The notes: generated from the letters alone by a model not told the origin. A DNA stretch of 64,000 nt from Piezodorus guildinii (GCA_023052935.1 CM041298.1:57282217-57346216), one strand, 5' to 3'. Counted from the first letter of the stretch, positions 1 through 12,094 are shown. A program made the numbers and translations.

Positions 1-388
1 AAATTGTTGAGACCTTGTCAAATTTTTTGTTAATATTTTCAATAATTTCATTTGTAATCAACTAAAAAAAAAAATTACCCCCCCCCCTCCCTCAAAATTT
101 GAGGTCTTATGTTTCAAATTAGGTAGAACCTCAATAATGAATTAACAAAAAAAAAAAAAATCAGTCCACCTCCGAGTTTTTTCTCCGAAGCTACTCGACA
201 TATTTCTTTGAAATTTGACTTAAAAATACTAGGGCTTCTGATAATGATCCCAATACCTTGACATTGGTATCAGCCAATTAGTTTTAAAATGGCAGATGAT
301 AAAAAAAAAGTTTTAATTCAATAACTCGGTTATTTTTGAAGATAGAGTAAAATTTTGTTTAGAGTTTTTTAATGTGGACACTCCAATT

Positions 389-426
<38 letters not shown>

Positions 427-735
427 GAAAATTTATCTATATACACTACCATATCTCAGTTAATTCTGAAGATGGAGAAAAATAGGTATAGATTTTTAGT
501 ATCAGGTAATAAAAAATGAAAAATGTTCTGGGCTCAGGAATTTTCATTTGAATCATTTCAATAAAAATTTAAAGTAAAGGAAATAGTTAAGGAGTCTAGT
601 ATAAATGCTTTTGGTTAATTATTTTCCATAATGAACCTTTTTAAAGGACCATAAAAAAAAAAAAAAAAAATTACCTCCCCTCAAAATTTGAGGTCTTATG
701 TTTCAAGATAAGTAGAACCCAAATACCAATCTGTC
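1..735 (+). repeat. Rep-B repeat, two adjacent AT-rich copies
   Basis: Two copies of a repeat are visible. Both carry an A-tract, then a C-rich stretch and the block CAAAATTTGAGGTCTTATG (near 62-112 and 655-700). The part at about 160-390 (Ser/Arg-free, non-coding, with a 'taactcggttatttttgaag' block) is similar to the last 260 bases of the window. A 28-base A-tract lies at 395-422. Related blocks occur at 16.2, 32.8, 33.3 and 63.75 kb. No open frame of note. The class of the repeat is not recognised. Confidence 0.6.
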
Positions 736-879
736 TGAATTTATGAATACAAAATTGTTGGTGCTATTGCTCATAATAATAATAATTCCCTCTCCTACTG
801 CTGTTTGGTGTGAGCATCTTGCTTATAGAGTCTGGCCCAAGTGTCTCCTTGGGCTATTTACTCTCCTATTTATATCGTT

Positions 880-1430
880 TCTTCTATGCCTGCCTTACAC
901 TGTCCTCCCAAGAGATGTGAGGCCTTCCTTTGTGTCTTAACCCCTTCATGCGGGTCGTGTTAGTCTTCCTGGCGCTTCCATCTGGATCCACCCTAAGATA
1001 TATCCAAATCACCTCATTTTGTGCTACTTTAGATGTCAAGACTAGCCCATATGGTGGTGTTCCGTATCCTATCTCTCTGTTTCTTTCTATTTTTCGCAGA
1101 TGCCACATTCCCATGGCCTGTATCTGGCTCCTGTGTTTTGTTATTAGGATCCAAAATTCTGAGGAGTACGATAGGATAGGGAGGGATGTCGATTTATAGA
1201 CAGCGAGTTTGGTCTGCTTTGAAACCTCTCTTCTCACCAGGAACCTCTGCCTGAATATACTGAACATCCTCCCTGCCGCTCAGATTCTTCGGACCACTTC
1301 TTCGTCTATGTAGCCACTCTCATTGAAATGAGTTCTCAGATATTTGAAATTCTCGACCTGCTCTAATCTCTGTCCTCCAACCCTTAGTACTCTCATTATT
1401 CTTCAGGGTATTTTTCCAATTTTCCTGCAT
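880..1430 (-). pseudogene. Decayed LINE reverse transcriptase, C-terminal part
   Basis: On the minus strand, 884-1267 is an open stretch whose translation has the layout of a non-LTR reverse transcriptase thumb/C-terminal region: QTKLAVYKSTSLPILSYSSE, then SQIQAMGMWHLRKIE, then GRPHISWED. Upstream on the same strand (1267-1420) another frame reads as a 'VENFKYL' and 'NESGYIDEEVVRRI'-like stretch, so a frameshift separates them. This matches the usual order of such elements (strand-transfer YLG-like block, then YGSE block). There is no catalytic YADD region and no intact ends. It is a 5'-truncated or decayed copy. The clade cannot be fixed by eye. Confidence 0.65.
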
Positions 1431-1439
1431 TAATGGTGC

Positions 1440-1676
1440 TATTGGATAGAGGATTGAATTTCCTACAAGACAAAAAAATCATTAAAGTCAACTAATACAT
1501 AGCAGAGATATAGTTTTTAGCAATTTTCCTTTGATTAGTTTATCTCTATATATATATGAATATTAGTTAATTGTCTGTAAACAGTTATATTAAGTGTTAT
1601 ATCCTTATATAAATATTTGAAATTAGTAAATAATTGGGTAATAATTTGCAGTATTTTGTTAATTTATTGTTGGGAA
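1440..1676 (+). repeat. Rep-C repeat copy
   Basis: A segment with gaattt-cctacaa, agcagagatata and gttaattgtctgtaaacag blocks recurs in the same order at 16455-16695 and 29825-30190. It always lies next to or downstream of Rep-B-like sequence or A/T tracts, so Rep-B and Rep-C may be parts of one longer element. Non-coding, class unknown. Confidence 0.55.
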
Positions 1677-1816
1677 TTAATATAAATTGGATGCTTCTTT
1701 ACAAAAATACTAGTATAAATAAATTCATCACTTTTAGTAAGGTATTTTGTTGGAAATTGTTTTTATTATATGTAATGATTATTTGTGTTTTAATTATTTA
1801 TTTTACACTTGTGCAG

Positions 1817-1902
1817 AAAACTCAAGCCTTCATCGATCCCGAAGCAGGGGGGAAGGTCTTAGCAGTGTTGGGAAGACGGCTAGTCGTGTTATCGGAAAGT
1901 AA
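1817..1902 (+). CDS. Candidate terminal coding exon of an unrecognised gene
   Basis: A plausible splice acceptor (T-rich tract ending gtgcag at 1811-1816) precedes a short segment richer in G+C than its surroundings. In the frame that starts with two bases of a split codon, it reads NSSLHRSRSRGEGLSSVGKT and then ASRVIGK before tandem stops (TAA at 1900-1902, TAA again next codon). This looks like a basic, Ser/Arg-rich C-terminus. A different frame is also open here (KTQAFIDPEAGGKV, part of 1634-2008), so the assignment is not secure. Upstream exons would lie before position 1. I do not recognise the protein. The case rests on the acceptor, the composition and the repeat-free tract that follows. 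Confidence 0.35.
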
Positions 1903-4900
1903 TAATCTTTTATCTATATTTCTCTTTTCGCTTCTGTCAGCTTATCTCCACAGGACTGGTTTATTTCCACCTCTATGGCTGTGTCAATCCAGAGTAAAAA
2001 AAAAATAAAAAAGAAATTAAAAAAAAAAAAAGAAAAAGAAAGATAAAATTATTGTATTATGTGCATGGAGGCCCATGCCTATTTTTCATATATCTAAATA
2101 TAAATATATATAGGTTATTCATACATAACGTTAATGTTTGTTCAAATGTTGATTTAGAGCCCTATTCTGTCTATCATGATGACAAGGGTAAGTCGAGTAC
2201 TTACTATATTTATATAATAAAGTTGCAAAGTACGATATCTGTGACTGTAAGGCTCAACAAGATGAAATTGTGCCAACTTTCATCAGAGGTTGTGCAATCC
2301 CTGCCGTGGCAAAGCCATTTGTAATAAACCAGTCATTATTATATATTGAGAAACCCCTCTCTTTTTAGTGTTTTTAAAGTGAAATATTGGAAGCGAATAG
2401 CTCTTGCCAGATTTGTTATTAATTTAATGTTAGCTAGCTTTAGCAAACCCGTGATCCGTCGTTTAGAGTTTAATTTCTTTTGTTGTAATGCACATTAATT
2501 TATCCAATGCTCACCGCAGGTTGTTTTTATATATTGAATAAAAGTTATACAGTTAATTTTCAATTGTTACGGTACAGATATCACATGCTTGCTACTCAAG
2601 ATGTTTTGTTACATATATATTTTTGTTATGTGTAAGCTATGTCGACTTAAATAGTTTAAGAAGTAAGGAGCTGTTTTGTTTTTTTAATTTATTCTTTTTA
2701 TGATTTCTAAGACTACGGGTAAAATGTAATAAAAATGACAAAACCTCTCATACTGTTGATAGCATATCAATTTCAAATTTTAAATCAATGTACATTCTTC
2801 ATAAAGTCTACATATATTTATATTTTTTGACATTATATTTATAAATTGTTATTAAAACCTTTACTATAGTTTTAGCAAAAAAAAAAAAGAAAAAAAATTA
2901 AAATTCAACTTACAGACAATGCTTGTTAGTAATGTTTTTTTTTTTTTTCTTCTTTTTTATAGATAAGATGACTTTTTGGGTATGTGCAATATTAGTAAAG
3001 ATTGTTTATGATCTTACTATTTAAGCCTAAAGCGTGAAGCTTTTATGTTATTAAATAAGAGGTGAGATGGAACAAGTACTTAACATTAGGAAAAATGCCT
3101 AATTTAAAAATAAATTTGTAAAAATACCTGTATGAGAGACTTTGTCATGTTTACCCATAATTCCATTTTGCCTTCTTATTTAAATTTTCTCTGTTGTAAT
3201 ATAAATTAAGCATTATATATAAAAAATTAATATTCATAGTCTTTTCAATTGAACGGCATTAATGGTTGTATTTTCAATCTTCTTATATGTAATATATTGT
3301 ATTATATTTAGAAAATCATTTATTATATTGTAATTATCATTTATAAGTATTTAAGAAGAGCATATAAAAAAAATTATTATTAAAAAAAAAGCACAAGAAT
3401 TATTGTATTATATGTGAAAATGCTAAAAATCCCTGACAAAAAAAAAAAGAAGAAAAAAGACAAAATTCAAAAAATATATAGTGAAATACCAAACCCTTAT
3501 TTCATTTTAGCCGAAATCCCAGCTTGCTTTATGTGTTAATATCTCAAGTGAGATTCTTGTTTGTGATAATTAAAATCGCCATCCAATTTTAACAATAATC
3601 ATTAAATTGTATATTTAAAAAAATATTAAAAAAAAAAAAAGAAAAGAAAAAATCCATTATTCCATCCTATAAAATGTCCAAAATTATCAATTTCACTTTG
3701 TCACTGTCCAGTCATGTAAACAAAAATGCTGGTTATAGAGTTTTAGGAACGGAATGAGTTGATTAGATCTCATGGTTATAAAACTCGAAATAAATTATTT
3801 ACAAATGGTTAACCCCAACTTAAGTTATTAAGTGATTGTAATAAGTATAATTGTAAAATTTTCAATCATAAAGGTAGTGATTATGAATCTTTCATTAAAA
3901 CCTCTGTTGAATTACATCTATTCCTGACTGCATTGAGTTAATGTAAAATATCAAACTTCAAATGATGAAAATTTGTATGTTAATTGATTTCTCCAATAAG
4001 AAAAAGTTTAACCGTCCCTACATCCATTGTCAAAATATTTTATATTTTTAGTATTTTTCATTCTTCTGGATATGGAAAACACACTGTTTTCTACCACTTA
4101 TTCATAATCCAATTTTAATTCTGTAATCAGCATTTTGTTTCATGTATCCTCTTGTCCATAACGTTCTATGTCCACACTCTATTTAGCGTTAAATGAATTT
4201 TTACTAAGAAAGCAAAAGGGATTGTGTTAGGGGAATTTAATAGTATAGTTTTATAGAAATCAGTGTGCTTGAATATTGTTACCATAGCTATTAATTCATA
4301 TGTAATTTTTGTGTGATTTTAGTTAATTGTTCATCTGTTTTAATTATAAATGTGATTTTATTTTTATGATCAGAAAAATTGATAAGTGTGGAGCTAATTA
4401 GGAAACGGTTACATATTATTAACTTGTTATTCTAATTTTAAAATTGTTATCTTAGGATCATTGTTTGTTTTTTAATTACTCAATTTTTCTTGCCGTAAGA
4501 AATGTCTTTTAGCCTTTTTGTTTTCATATTTTATTTTAAAGAACTTTATATCTATTAAATTAAAGCCTCGATTATCCGTCTTAAGGAAAGTGATATTTAT
4601 AATAAAAAAAAAAAAGTTAAGCAACATTTATATTAAAATTTCTGTAAGTCTCAAATGATAAAGTAGTTTCTATCAACTAACATGCAAGCAAAAAATATTT
4701 TTTAAATTATAATTTTCATCATATTGAGGTGATGTTTTTTGTAACAATATTTACTAGCAAGTGATATACTTTATGCGTAGAAAAGATTTAAAATTTCTGT
4801 TGTAATATTGTTAAAAATGAGTGTTGTAATAAAATATCTCTACACCCAACTATATGTTATATCTGTAGTTTTATACATTTCACAATATAATTTATTGTGA

Positions 4901-6470
4901 GATGGACTTGATCGGTCGTGGTTTAATTGTTTGATTTCAGAAGGTAGGATTTGTTTGTTGAAATAGTTATTATTTAATTATTACTAGAAAGCTTGATCAG
5001 ATGCCGGATAATGGAGGTTTTACTTTAGCCCTTTATTGATACTTTTTTTTATGTCCGTCCAGTCTAGCATTTTTATTTAATTTTATAATCTGAAGTAAAA
5101 TTTATTTTTGGGCCATAGGAAGTTCTTCACCATTTGGTGACAGTATAAGTGAACCGAATTTGAACATATATCATATTTTCTTGTACTTGTACTTAAAACA
5201 ACGTCCCTCCTATGTATTAGTTGTATTATTGTACTTAATCTCATAAGGTACTTAAAAAGTATGGGGGTTTATACTTCATGAGGTTTTATCAGTTTTTAAA
5301 CATTCTGTAATGAGAGGCCCATATGGATTTTATGTGGTTTATTTACTATTTACTACTTAATAATTAAAATTAATATTGTAACTCATTGTTATTTTCATTT
5401 ATCAGAACTTGCTCAACATCACCCGTTCATGTTTTGTTTTTAAACTGTAAGCAATAAATGCACAAATTTATTTTTATTTTTGTTATTTGTATTATTATTT
5501 ATTTTCTATTAGTTCATATTATATAAATATTGTGTATATTCCTCGGCTGTCTTTATTACATAGAGTCACCCGAAATATTTTTAAGTTTTTGTAAAAAAAA
5601 AAAATGAAAAAGTGACCTTACAAAGGGTACAATTAATTGGTATTCCACGAGCATGTGTATTAGTTAATTAATATTATATTAAAAAAAAAAAATAATCATA
5701 AAAGAATTTAACTTTTAACTTTACATTCCAGACAGAAAATATTAAAATGTATTTAATTTTATGGAGAAAAAAAAAAATTGTAAATTTTGTAGAAATATGG
5801 TTTTGTATATTTGATTGAGTAAGGTTGTGATAAAATGCAGAGGTTATGCACTGGTTGTGGGAGTGTTAAGAGAATGTATTTGTTTCATGTTACTCAAACC
5901 CCAGTCATGTTATACATGTTTATGTCGACGGTACTTGCATTCATGTATACGTCAACAGTAAATTACATTTGTCCCAATTAAGTAAATACCTTAACATTGA
6001 TTAGACTAGTCATTCGTCTTAAAATGGACTGTGAGCGTGCTATCTGTTATATTCTTGTGCTATAAAGTTGATGAAAAGGAATTTTTATTGCCAAACTCAG
6101 AGGCATTTATGTACATTTTTGATGTCTGGTAATAAACTATATAAATTTTTTTGTTGTTTTTATTACCTTCATATAAATACCTTCTATGTTATAGATAAAC
6201 TATTTATATATTTCTGCAATTTGAATTAATATACTCGTATTATTCTTTGGCATTGAAGGGGAATTTAATTTATAGAATTATATATTTTGTATAATAAGTA
6301 TATTTTTTCCCCTCAGTGTATGCCATCGTCAACGCCAAAAAAGAAATGGGTAGTTCTGTGTATAGCATTGTATATTTTATTTATCTCTCTGACAGCTGAG
6401 ATCGAACTTGCAGTTGAAGCTTAATAAAAATGAAAATTTGAGCTCCAGCAAAATTAACCTGATGCGTGAT
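1903..6470 (+). other. Repeat-free AT-rich tract, possible long 3' UTR
   Basis: About 4.5 kb in which I see no copy of any repeat found elsewhere in the window and no convincing coding frame. Possible polyadenylation signals AATAAA lie at 2537, 5453, 6131 and 6423. Transposon copies start abruptly at 6471. If the exon at 1817-1902 is real, this would be its 3' UTR or flanking sequence. Otherwise it is plain intergenic DNA. Confidence 0.35.
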
Positions 6471-6653
6471 AAAAAAATCTGGTGTGGGCAACACACGACT
6501 TTCCCTTACACACACAGACCTTTTTGCGGGACTTTGTTATTTAGATTTAGGGGATCCTAAAATGTGTTTTTCCGTTGAAAACTGGAATTCGAAAATTTTC
6601 ATGATCACAATACTTTCCCTTATCATTTATTTCATATATAGGTAAGTAATGTA
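6471..6653 (+). mobile_element. Rep-A, internally deleted short copy
   Basis: This copy has the left end (aatctggtgtgggcaacac, then ctttcccttac) joined directly to the right third (cacacacagacc...gcaatac-like...ggtaagtaa). About 700 bases present in full Rep-A copies are missing. The junction is at about 6507. It is followed within a few bases by the left end of another copy. Confidence 0.7.
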
Positions 6654-6658
6654 AATGC

Positions 6659-7503
6659 ACCTGTTGCGGGCAACACACGACTTTCACTTACCTCGACTGT
6701 TAAAATCAATTTAAAAACTATTAAATATAGTTTAATTTGTAAAATATTTTAAGTTGATTTTAATAAAACATTTTCGTTGGAAACATATGATTTCGATTAA
6801 ATATTATAACTACATTAAATTGTTAATCAGTAATAAGTTATTCCCTATACGTCACTTTATATTACCTTTTACAACTTTGTGTATCAGCTAATATTTTATC
6901 TAAAATCTTTCTCTTTCCTACGGTATATTATACGTTTATATAACTGTTTGTAATATAAAAAAAAAAAAAAAATTACATTTAAAAATTAGTTTTTCTCTTT
7001 TATCCTTTATTTGGTGATCAAATTTGTGTAACTCGTATATTTAGCTGTCCTTCGTCAATGTCATTAAGATGATATGGTTAATCTTGTAGAATGTACAGAG
7101 TTAAAGGTAGTTTAGAGGAAGAAAATTTAAAATATCGGCATTTAAGCCCTGTCAGACTATTCCAATCATAATAAAATCTACATGATATTAAAGCCCATTA
7201 AATTTTTACATCAATATAGGGAGTTCAATCAAAATCGTTATAGCCGTTTTTGAGAAAATCGTAAAAAAAGGTACAAAATGCATGGTATAAAGTGGCTGGC
7301 CCTTCTGGTTAGCCAATTTTGATAAAAAAGTTGCTGTAACATCTCGGGCATGTGGTTGTCTTAAATATGAAATTTCAGTTCCATTGGATTTTTCATTTTT
7401 GCGCAGGAGTTACCACACACACACACACACACAGACCTTTTTGCAGGAGTTGGTTATTCGGACTCAGGGAACCCCAAAACGTGTATTTCCTTCGAAAACA
7501 GAA
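6659..7503 (+). mobile_element. Rep-A copy, right end missing
   Basis: Rep-A is a non-coding family of about 0.9 kb defined by comparing copies in this window. Landmarks in order are: left end aatctggtgcgggcaacac, then ctttcacttacc; a tcatcactctccattaa block; an aaaatatcggcatttaagcc block (7132 here); a tcaaaatcg-ta-gccgttttt-gagaaaatc block; the aaatatgaaatttcagttcc block; a CA microsatellite followed by gacctttttgc; and finally gaaaattttc-cgatcgcaat and gtaagtgaaagt. This copy stops before the last block. A CA tract lies at 7412-7432. Confidence 0.75.
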
Positions 7504-7891
7504 GTTCCTCTGTACACTAAGCATCCATAGTCGAGTGGGGCTGATTGAAAGAGGATACTTAAGAGATAAACCTAGTGAAATGAAAATCATTGTCTTGATT
7601 TTACTGGATTCAGGCTCAGCTTATTTTCTGAAGACCAGCATTCAATATTTCTTTGGAGAGTAAATATTATTTTTTCAATATTTGTGGAGTTTACAGGATG
7701 CCTCAAGTATGCTGGAACATTGAAAGGATATATATACTCAAATATGGTAAATAAAAGGATGTATATTTACTTTCACCCTTAGATGTGAGTAACATTTTAC
7801 TGTGTATAATATTTTTGCACAATAAGACAGATAGACAATCATTTATTTTCTTTCTATGTTGTTTCTTTTTTTGTAAATATTAAAAAAGGAC
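7504..7891. other. No feature recognised
   Basis: AT-rich sequence between a Rep-A copy and a SINE. I see no coding frame, repeat or motif that I can support. Confidence 0.5.
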
Positions 7892-8148
7892 ATGTAGTGG
7901 CTAGCATAGCAACCTTCAATTCCTGAGGTCGTGGGCTTAAACACGGCAGACAGTGTTAGGATTTTTTAAAGGAGTAAATCCTTGGTTATGCTGTTCTTTG
8001 GATGTGACGTAAAATGGTGGTCTTAAGCCTATAGGATGTCAGGTACTCCTTAAAGATCTCCATCTTAATTAAACCTGCAGAGTAAAAATATACGAGTCCC
8101 ACTGTTCATGCATCGTCCGATTAGCCATAGTAGCATAAATAAACAAAT
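7892..8148 (+). mobile_element. SINE-1 (tRNA-derived), diverged copy
   Basis: SINE-1 has a tRNA-like head (ggtggctagc... and a B-box-like ggttcaaatcc in the best copy). The body contains 'ctaggattttttaa', 'ggtggtcccgagcctgtg', 'gtcaggtactcgttaaagat' and 'cgtccgattagccatagtag', and it ends in a short (aaata)n tail. This copy keeps all body blocks but its B box is decayed. It ends at 'cataaataaacaaata', directly against a mariner end. Confidence 0.75.
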
Positions 8149-8255
8149 ATTAGGTTGTAAAATAAGTCTACGGACGTTTTTCAATTTTTTAATGTAATCC
8201 TCCATGTGTTTATAAAATCATGTTTACTTGGTCAATAACGTGCAGATAATAACAG
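8149..8255 (+). mobile_element. Mariner terminal fragment
   Basis: It begins with attaggttgtaaaataagtc, which has the look of a mariner terminal inverted repeat, and runs into 'catgtttacttggtcaataa'. The latter is shared with the start of the mariner relics at 11.1, 18.7-19.2 and 61 kb. No transposase sequence remains. Confidence 0.6.
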
Positions 8256-8589
8256 AATACAACATAAAAAATTATAAAAAGTTGAGTAAAATTGATAACT
8301 TAAGAACAGAAAAAGAAAGTAATAAAGAATAATAAAGAATCAGTCGAAAATCTGGGAAAAAACGGGGAAAATTTGGGAGAAAAAAAAACCTCGCTTCCCA
8401 ATGATTCCAAATGATTTACTTTTTATTTTTTAATAATTCAATTTCTCGTTAATTTATATTTTTCCATTTAAACACGTAGGAATAGATTTCAGTATGTTCT
8501 TCTGCCACAAGAAAATAAAACTAAAAATGTCATTTACGCGGAAGTACTTTAAAATATATTCTTTTAAAAATTTCTTAATAGCAATCATA

Positions 8590-9860
8590 ATAACAGAAAT
8601 TGATGCAGGCGAAGTCGCTTTAGAATATATCAAAGAAAAGGTGACATGTACTAAGAAGGTTTAAATGATAACGAAAAAAAAATTATCCAGCAGGAAATAA
8701 AGTCCTGGTTAAACGCAGGAAATGCGTGCCATAATTCAGTTGCGAAATTACTTCTACTTGCTTAAAAATCTGGTGCGGGCAACACACGACTTTCACTTAC
8801 CTCCATTTTTAAAATCAATGAAAGAATTTTCAAATACAGTTAAAGATAAAAATACGTGAAACTATTAAGGAATTAATTAAATTAAATTTCTATAAAAACA
8901 AGTGTTTCATTAAAAAATCTATTATATTATTATCTAAAATAATCAGTTAGTTTTATGTTCATTTCATCACTCTCTATTAACTTTTAAAATCTTGTGAATG
9001 GGATGATATTTTTTCTAAAATCTTTAGCTTTCCAACGGTATGTCATGCATGTATATTACTGCTCTTATGTTCAAAAACGAAAAATTGCATTAAAAAAATA
9101 TTTTTTCTGTTTTCTCCTTTAGTTGGGTATCGAATTTATTCAATTTTATATTTACCGGTTTTTCATCAGCGTTAACAAGATAATCTAGTTATTATTATTG
9201 AATATACAAAATTAAAGGTACTTCAGGGGAAGACAATTTAAAATATCGGCATTTAAGCCCTGTCAGACCATTTTTATCCAAATAAAACCTACATGATATT
9301 AAAGCCCATTAATTTTTACATCGATATAGCGAGTTTAATCAAAATCGTCGGAACCGTTTTCGAGAAAATTTAAAAAAGGTGCAAAATGCATGGTATAAAG
9401 TTCCTCTTCTGGTAGGCTCATTTTGATGAAAAAAGTTTTGTCACGTTTCGGGCGTATAGTTGTATAGTTAAATATGAAATTTCAGTTTCATAGGACTTAC
9501 CGTTTCGCCCGGGAGTTACCACACACACACAGACCTTTTTGCGGGACTTGGTTATTTGGACTCAGGGGACCCTAAAAAGTGTATTTCCGTTGAAAACTGG
9601 AATTCGAAAATTTTCACGATCGCAATACTTCCCCTTACTATATATAGTAAGTGAAAGTAAAAATTACTTACTTCTGTCTAAAAACTTAATGGTTAGAATT
9701 TATAAAACTGTTATTCTTCCGACGGTGAAACGTGGCCGCTTACTTTGAAGGACGGACAACGGCTAAAGGTATTAGAAAATAAGGTACTAAAATATTTGGT
9801 CCGGAGAGAGATGAGGCTACTGGGGAGTATAGAAGGTTACACAACGCGGAAATATTTATA
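8590..9860 (+). pseudogene. RTE-like LINE relic, interrupted by a Rep-A insertion
   Basis: Bases 8600-8762 match the intact RTE-like element around 15090-15460 (gctttagaatat-..-gaaaaggtga block; aggaaataaagtcc block) with a deletion between. Bases 9661-9860 match about 15480-15670 (ctaaaaactta, agaatttataaaactgttat, cgtggccgcttactttgaag). The reading frame is broken by deletions and indels, and the copy is truncated at both ends. The Rep-A copy at 8763-9660 splits it. The short repeat aaattactt on both sides (at about 8746 and after 9660) could be the target duplication of that insertion. Confidence 0.75.
8763..9660 (+). mobile_element. Rep-A, full-length copy inside an RTE relic
   Basis: All Rep-A landmarks are present, from taaaaatctggtgcgggcaa to tagtaagtgaaagtaa (about 898 bp). 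Because the flanks are two parts of one RTE copy, this is a genuine insertion, and it fixes the element's ends to within a few bases. Both junctions carry TAAAAAT (left taaaaatctgg; right gtaaaaattac), so either the target is A-rich or the duplicated target is TAAAAAT-like. Confidence 0.8.
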
Positions 9861-10148
9861 TCAATCTATATTATTATCTATATTGTTGTCAAGTTTTATT
9901 TCAAGAGTCATTTTCAACTTTAATCGTTATTACCTTGAAGCATATACATTTATAAATTTAAATAAATTAAAAAAATTACTATTTCTTTTGATTTATTCGA
10001 GTATAATAATAGTTAATATATCAATATAAGTAAATAGAGAAACGAAAGATGAATGTAGTTAACAAATCTATACAAGAAAACATGGATTAAAGTGAAAGCC
10101 AGATACCAATTAAAATAATGAAATAGAAAATGAAAAGTGTAGTAAACT
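9861..10148. other. No feature recognised
   Basis: AT-rich spacer between two Rep-A regions. No repeat or coding signal is seen. Confidence 0.5.
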
Positions 10149-11056
10149 AAAAAAATCTGGTGCGGGCAACACACGACTTTCACTTACCTCCATTTTTAAA
10201 ATCAATGAAAGAATTTTCAAATACAGTTAGAGATAAAAATACGTGAAATTATTAAGGAATTAATCAAATTGAATTTATATAGAAACATGTGTTTTATTAA
10301 AAAATCAATTATATTATTATCTTAAATAATCAGTAAGTTTTATCTTCTTTTCATCACTCTCCAATAACTTTTAAAAGCTTGTGTATGAGATGATAATTTT
10401 TCTAAAATCTTTACCTTTCCAACGGTATATCATACATGTATATTACTGCTCTTATGTTCAAAAACGAAAAATTGCATTAAAAAATATTTTTTATGTTTTC
10501 TCCTTTAGTTGGGTATCGAATTTATTCAATTTATATATTTATCAGTTTTTCATCAGCGTTAACAAGATAATCTAGTTATTATTATTGAATCTACAAAATT
10601 AAAGGTACTTTAGGGGAAGAAAATTTAAAATATCGGCATTTAAGCCCTGTCAGACCATTTTTATCTAAATAAAACCTAAATGATATTAAAGCCCATTAAA
10701 TTTTACATCGATATAGCGAGTTTAATCAAAATCGTCGGAACCGTTTTTGAGAAAATCTAAAAAAGGTGCAAAATGCATGGTATAAAGTGCCTCTTCTGGT
10801 AGGCTCATTTTGATGAAAAAACTTTGTCACGTCTCGGGCGTATAGTTGTCTTAAATATGAAATTTCAGTTTCATAGGACTTACCGTTTCCGCCCGGGAGT
10901 TACCACACACACACACACACAGACCTTTTTGCGGGACTTGGTTATTTAAACTCAGGGGACCCTAAAACGTGTATTTCCGTTGAAAACTGGAATTCGAAAA
11001 TTTTCACGATCGCAATACTTCCCCTTACTATATATATATAGTAAGTGAAAGTAAAA
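10149..11056 (+). mobile_element. Rep-A, full-length copy
   Basis: Full set of Rep-A landmarks, very close in sequence to the copy at 8763-9660. The right end is an inner palindrome (ttactatatatatatagtaa) followed by gtgaaagtaaaa. A CA microsatellite at 10902-10920 differs in length from the other copies. Short open frames in it are not conserved between copies, so it is non-coding. Confidence 0.8.
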
Positions 11057-11090
11057 TTGTAAAATGAATATACGTATTAAGGATATAGTG

Positions 11091-11560
11091 TATACTGGAT
11101 TGTAAAATAAATTCGTATAGTTTTTCAGTATAATCCTCTTTTTGTTAATTTTTGTTTACATGGTCATTAATGTTTACACATTCTAAAAAAAGATTAGTTA
11201 AGGTGCTTTTATGCATCAGTTTCAACTGAGATTCCTTATCTTTAAGTGGTATTTTGTTTGCTTAAAATGGAAGAGAAGAGAAAAATGTTCGTCATTTAAT
11301 GATTTTTTTATTTCCGAAAACGAAAATCCGTTGTACAGACAGTTAACAAAATTTGCAGAGTGTATAGCGATGATGGCTTAGGAGAAAGTACCGTTTATAA
11401 GTAGTTTGCTAGGTTTAAGATCCAACCTGAAAGATGGCAACATACAAAAGATCAATATGGATCATTCATAATTGATTAAAACTATTTACTAGTATCTGAA
11501 GTTTTTATTGAAATCATTAGTAAAAAAACGATTCGAACATATTCTACAACCCGATATTAC
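11091..11560 (+). mobile_element. Mariner deletion derivative
   Basis: The left end is 'tggattgtaaaataaattcg' and the right end 'cgaacatattctacaacccg'. These are inverted versions of each other, like mariner terminal repeats. The remaining sequence encodes a decayed start of a mariner transposase (corresponding to the region with KSAAQTI and a WF-GF/FALF motif in the copies at 18.9 and 61.1 kb), then jumps at about 11440 to the 3' end (aattgattaaaac). Most of the transposase is deleted. Confidence 0.65.
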
Positions 11561-12094
11561 AAAGAAGAGAAATTTGAATGTAAATGGGTCGTTAAATAAA
11601 TAAACTAATGCGTTTCATATTCAAAACCCTTGTATCTAGATTTATTTTAAGGGAAAAGGCAGGAATTTGGACTTGTTTAGAATATAAGACGTTTCTGGAA
11701 ACGATCGGAATTGGAATAAAGGAAAGTTTAAACAATTGGTTTATGAGTCAAGCTCCCGGAAGTTCTCACCAGGTCGTATATCTTCTTCTTATAAATGTTT
11801 AGAAACGGCTATATCCGGGCCTAACCACGATTTGAAGTTGAAAGAAGATTGGCATCCTTCCAATTGGGAAGTAATCACAGGTTAGAGAAAGGTGAAAGAA
11901 ATCTAAAAAGAATTAGCTGTGTGAAGAAATGGAAAATTTATATTCATTAGAATTCAGTAAATAAAGTCATTTGATTGTAAGAGTTGCGCTACATGGCGAG
12001 AGTAAAATATGAAAATGTGTGGTATCAAATCGGCCGTAGTGAATTATCTGACACTTTCTACGTTTTTACAATAAATATTCAATAACCGTTTTAC
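11561..12094. other. No feature recognised
   Basis: AT-rich spacer. A short open frame at 11608-11802 has no motif I recognise and I do not regard it as a gene. Confidence 0.5.

Noticed and set aside
1634..2008. 124-residue plus-strand frame as a gene
   Set aside because: Mostly hydrophobic translation of AT-rich DNA. Only the 1817-1902 part looks coding, and a different frame of it looks better.
7352..7663. Open frame over the Rep-A CA repeat
   Set aside because: Frame not conserved in other Rep-A copies; Thr-His runs come from the microsatellite.
9539..10029. Two plus-strand frames at 9.5-10.0 kb
   Set aside because: They cover the Rep-A right end and a broken RTE piece (LMVRIYKTVILPTV and KDGQRLKVLENKV belong to the RTE frame). 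Not separate genes.
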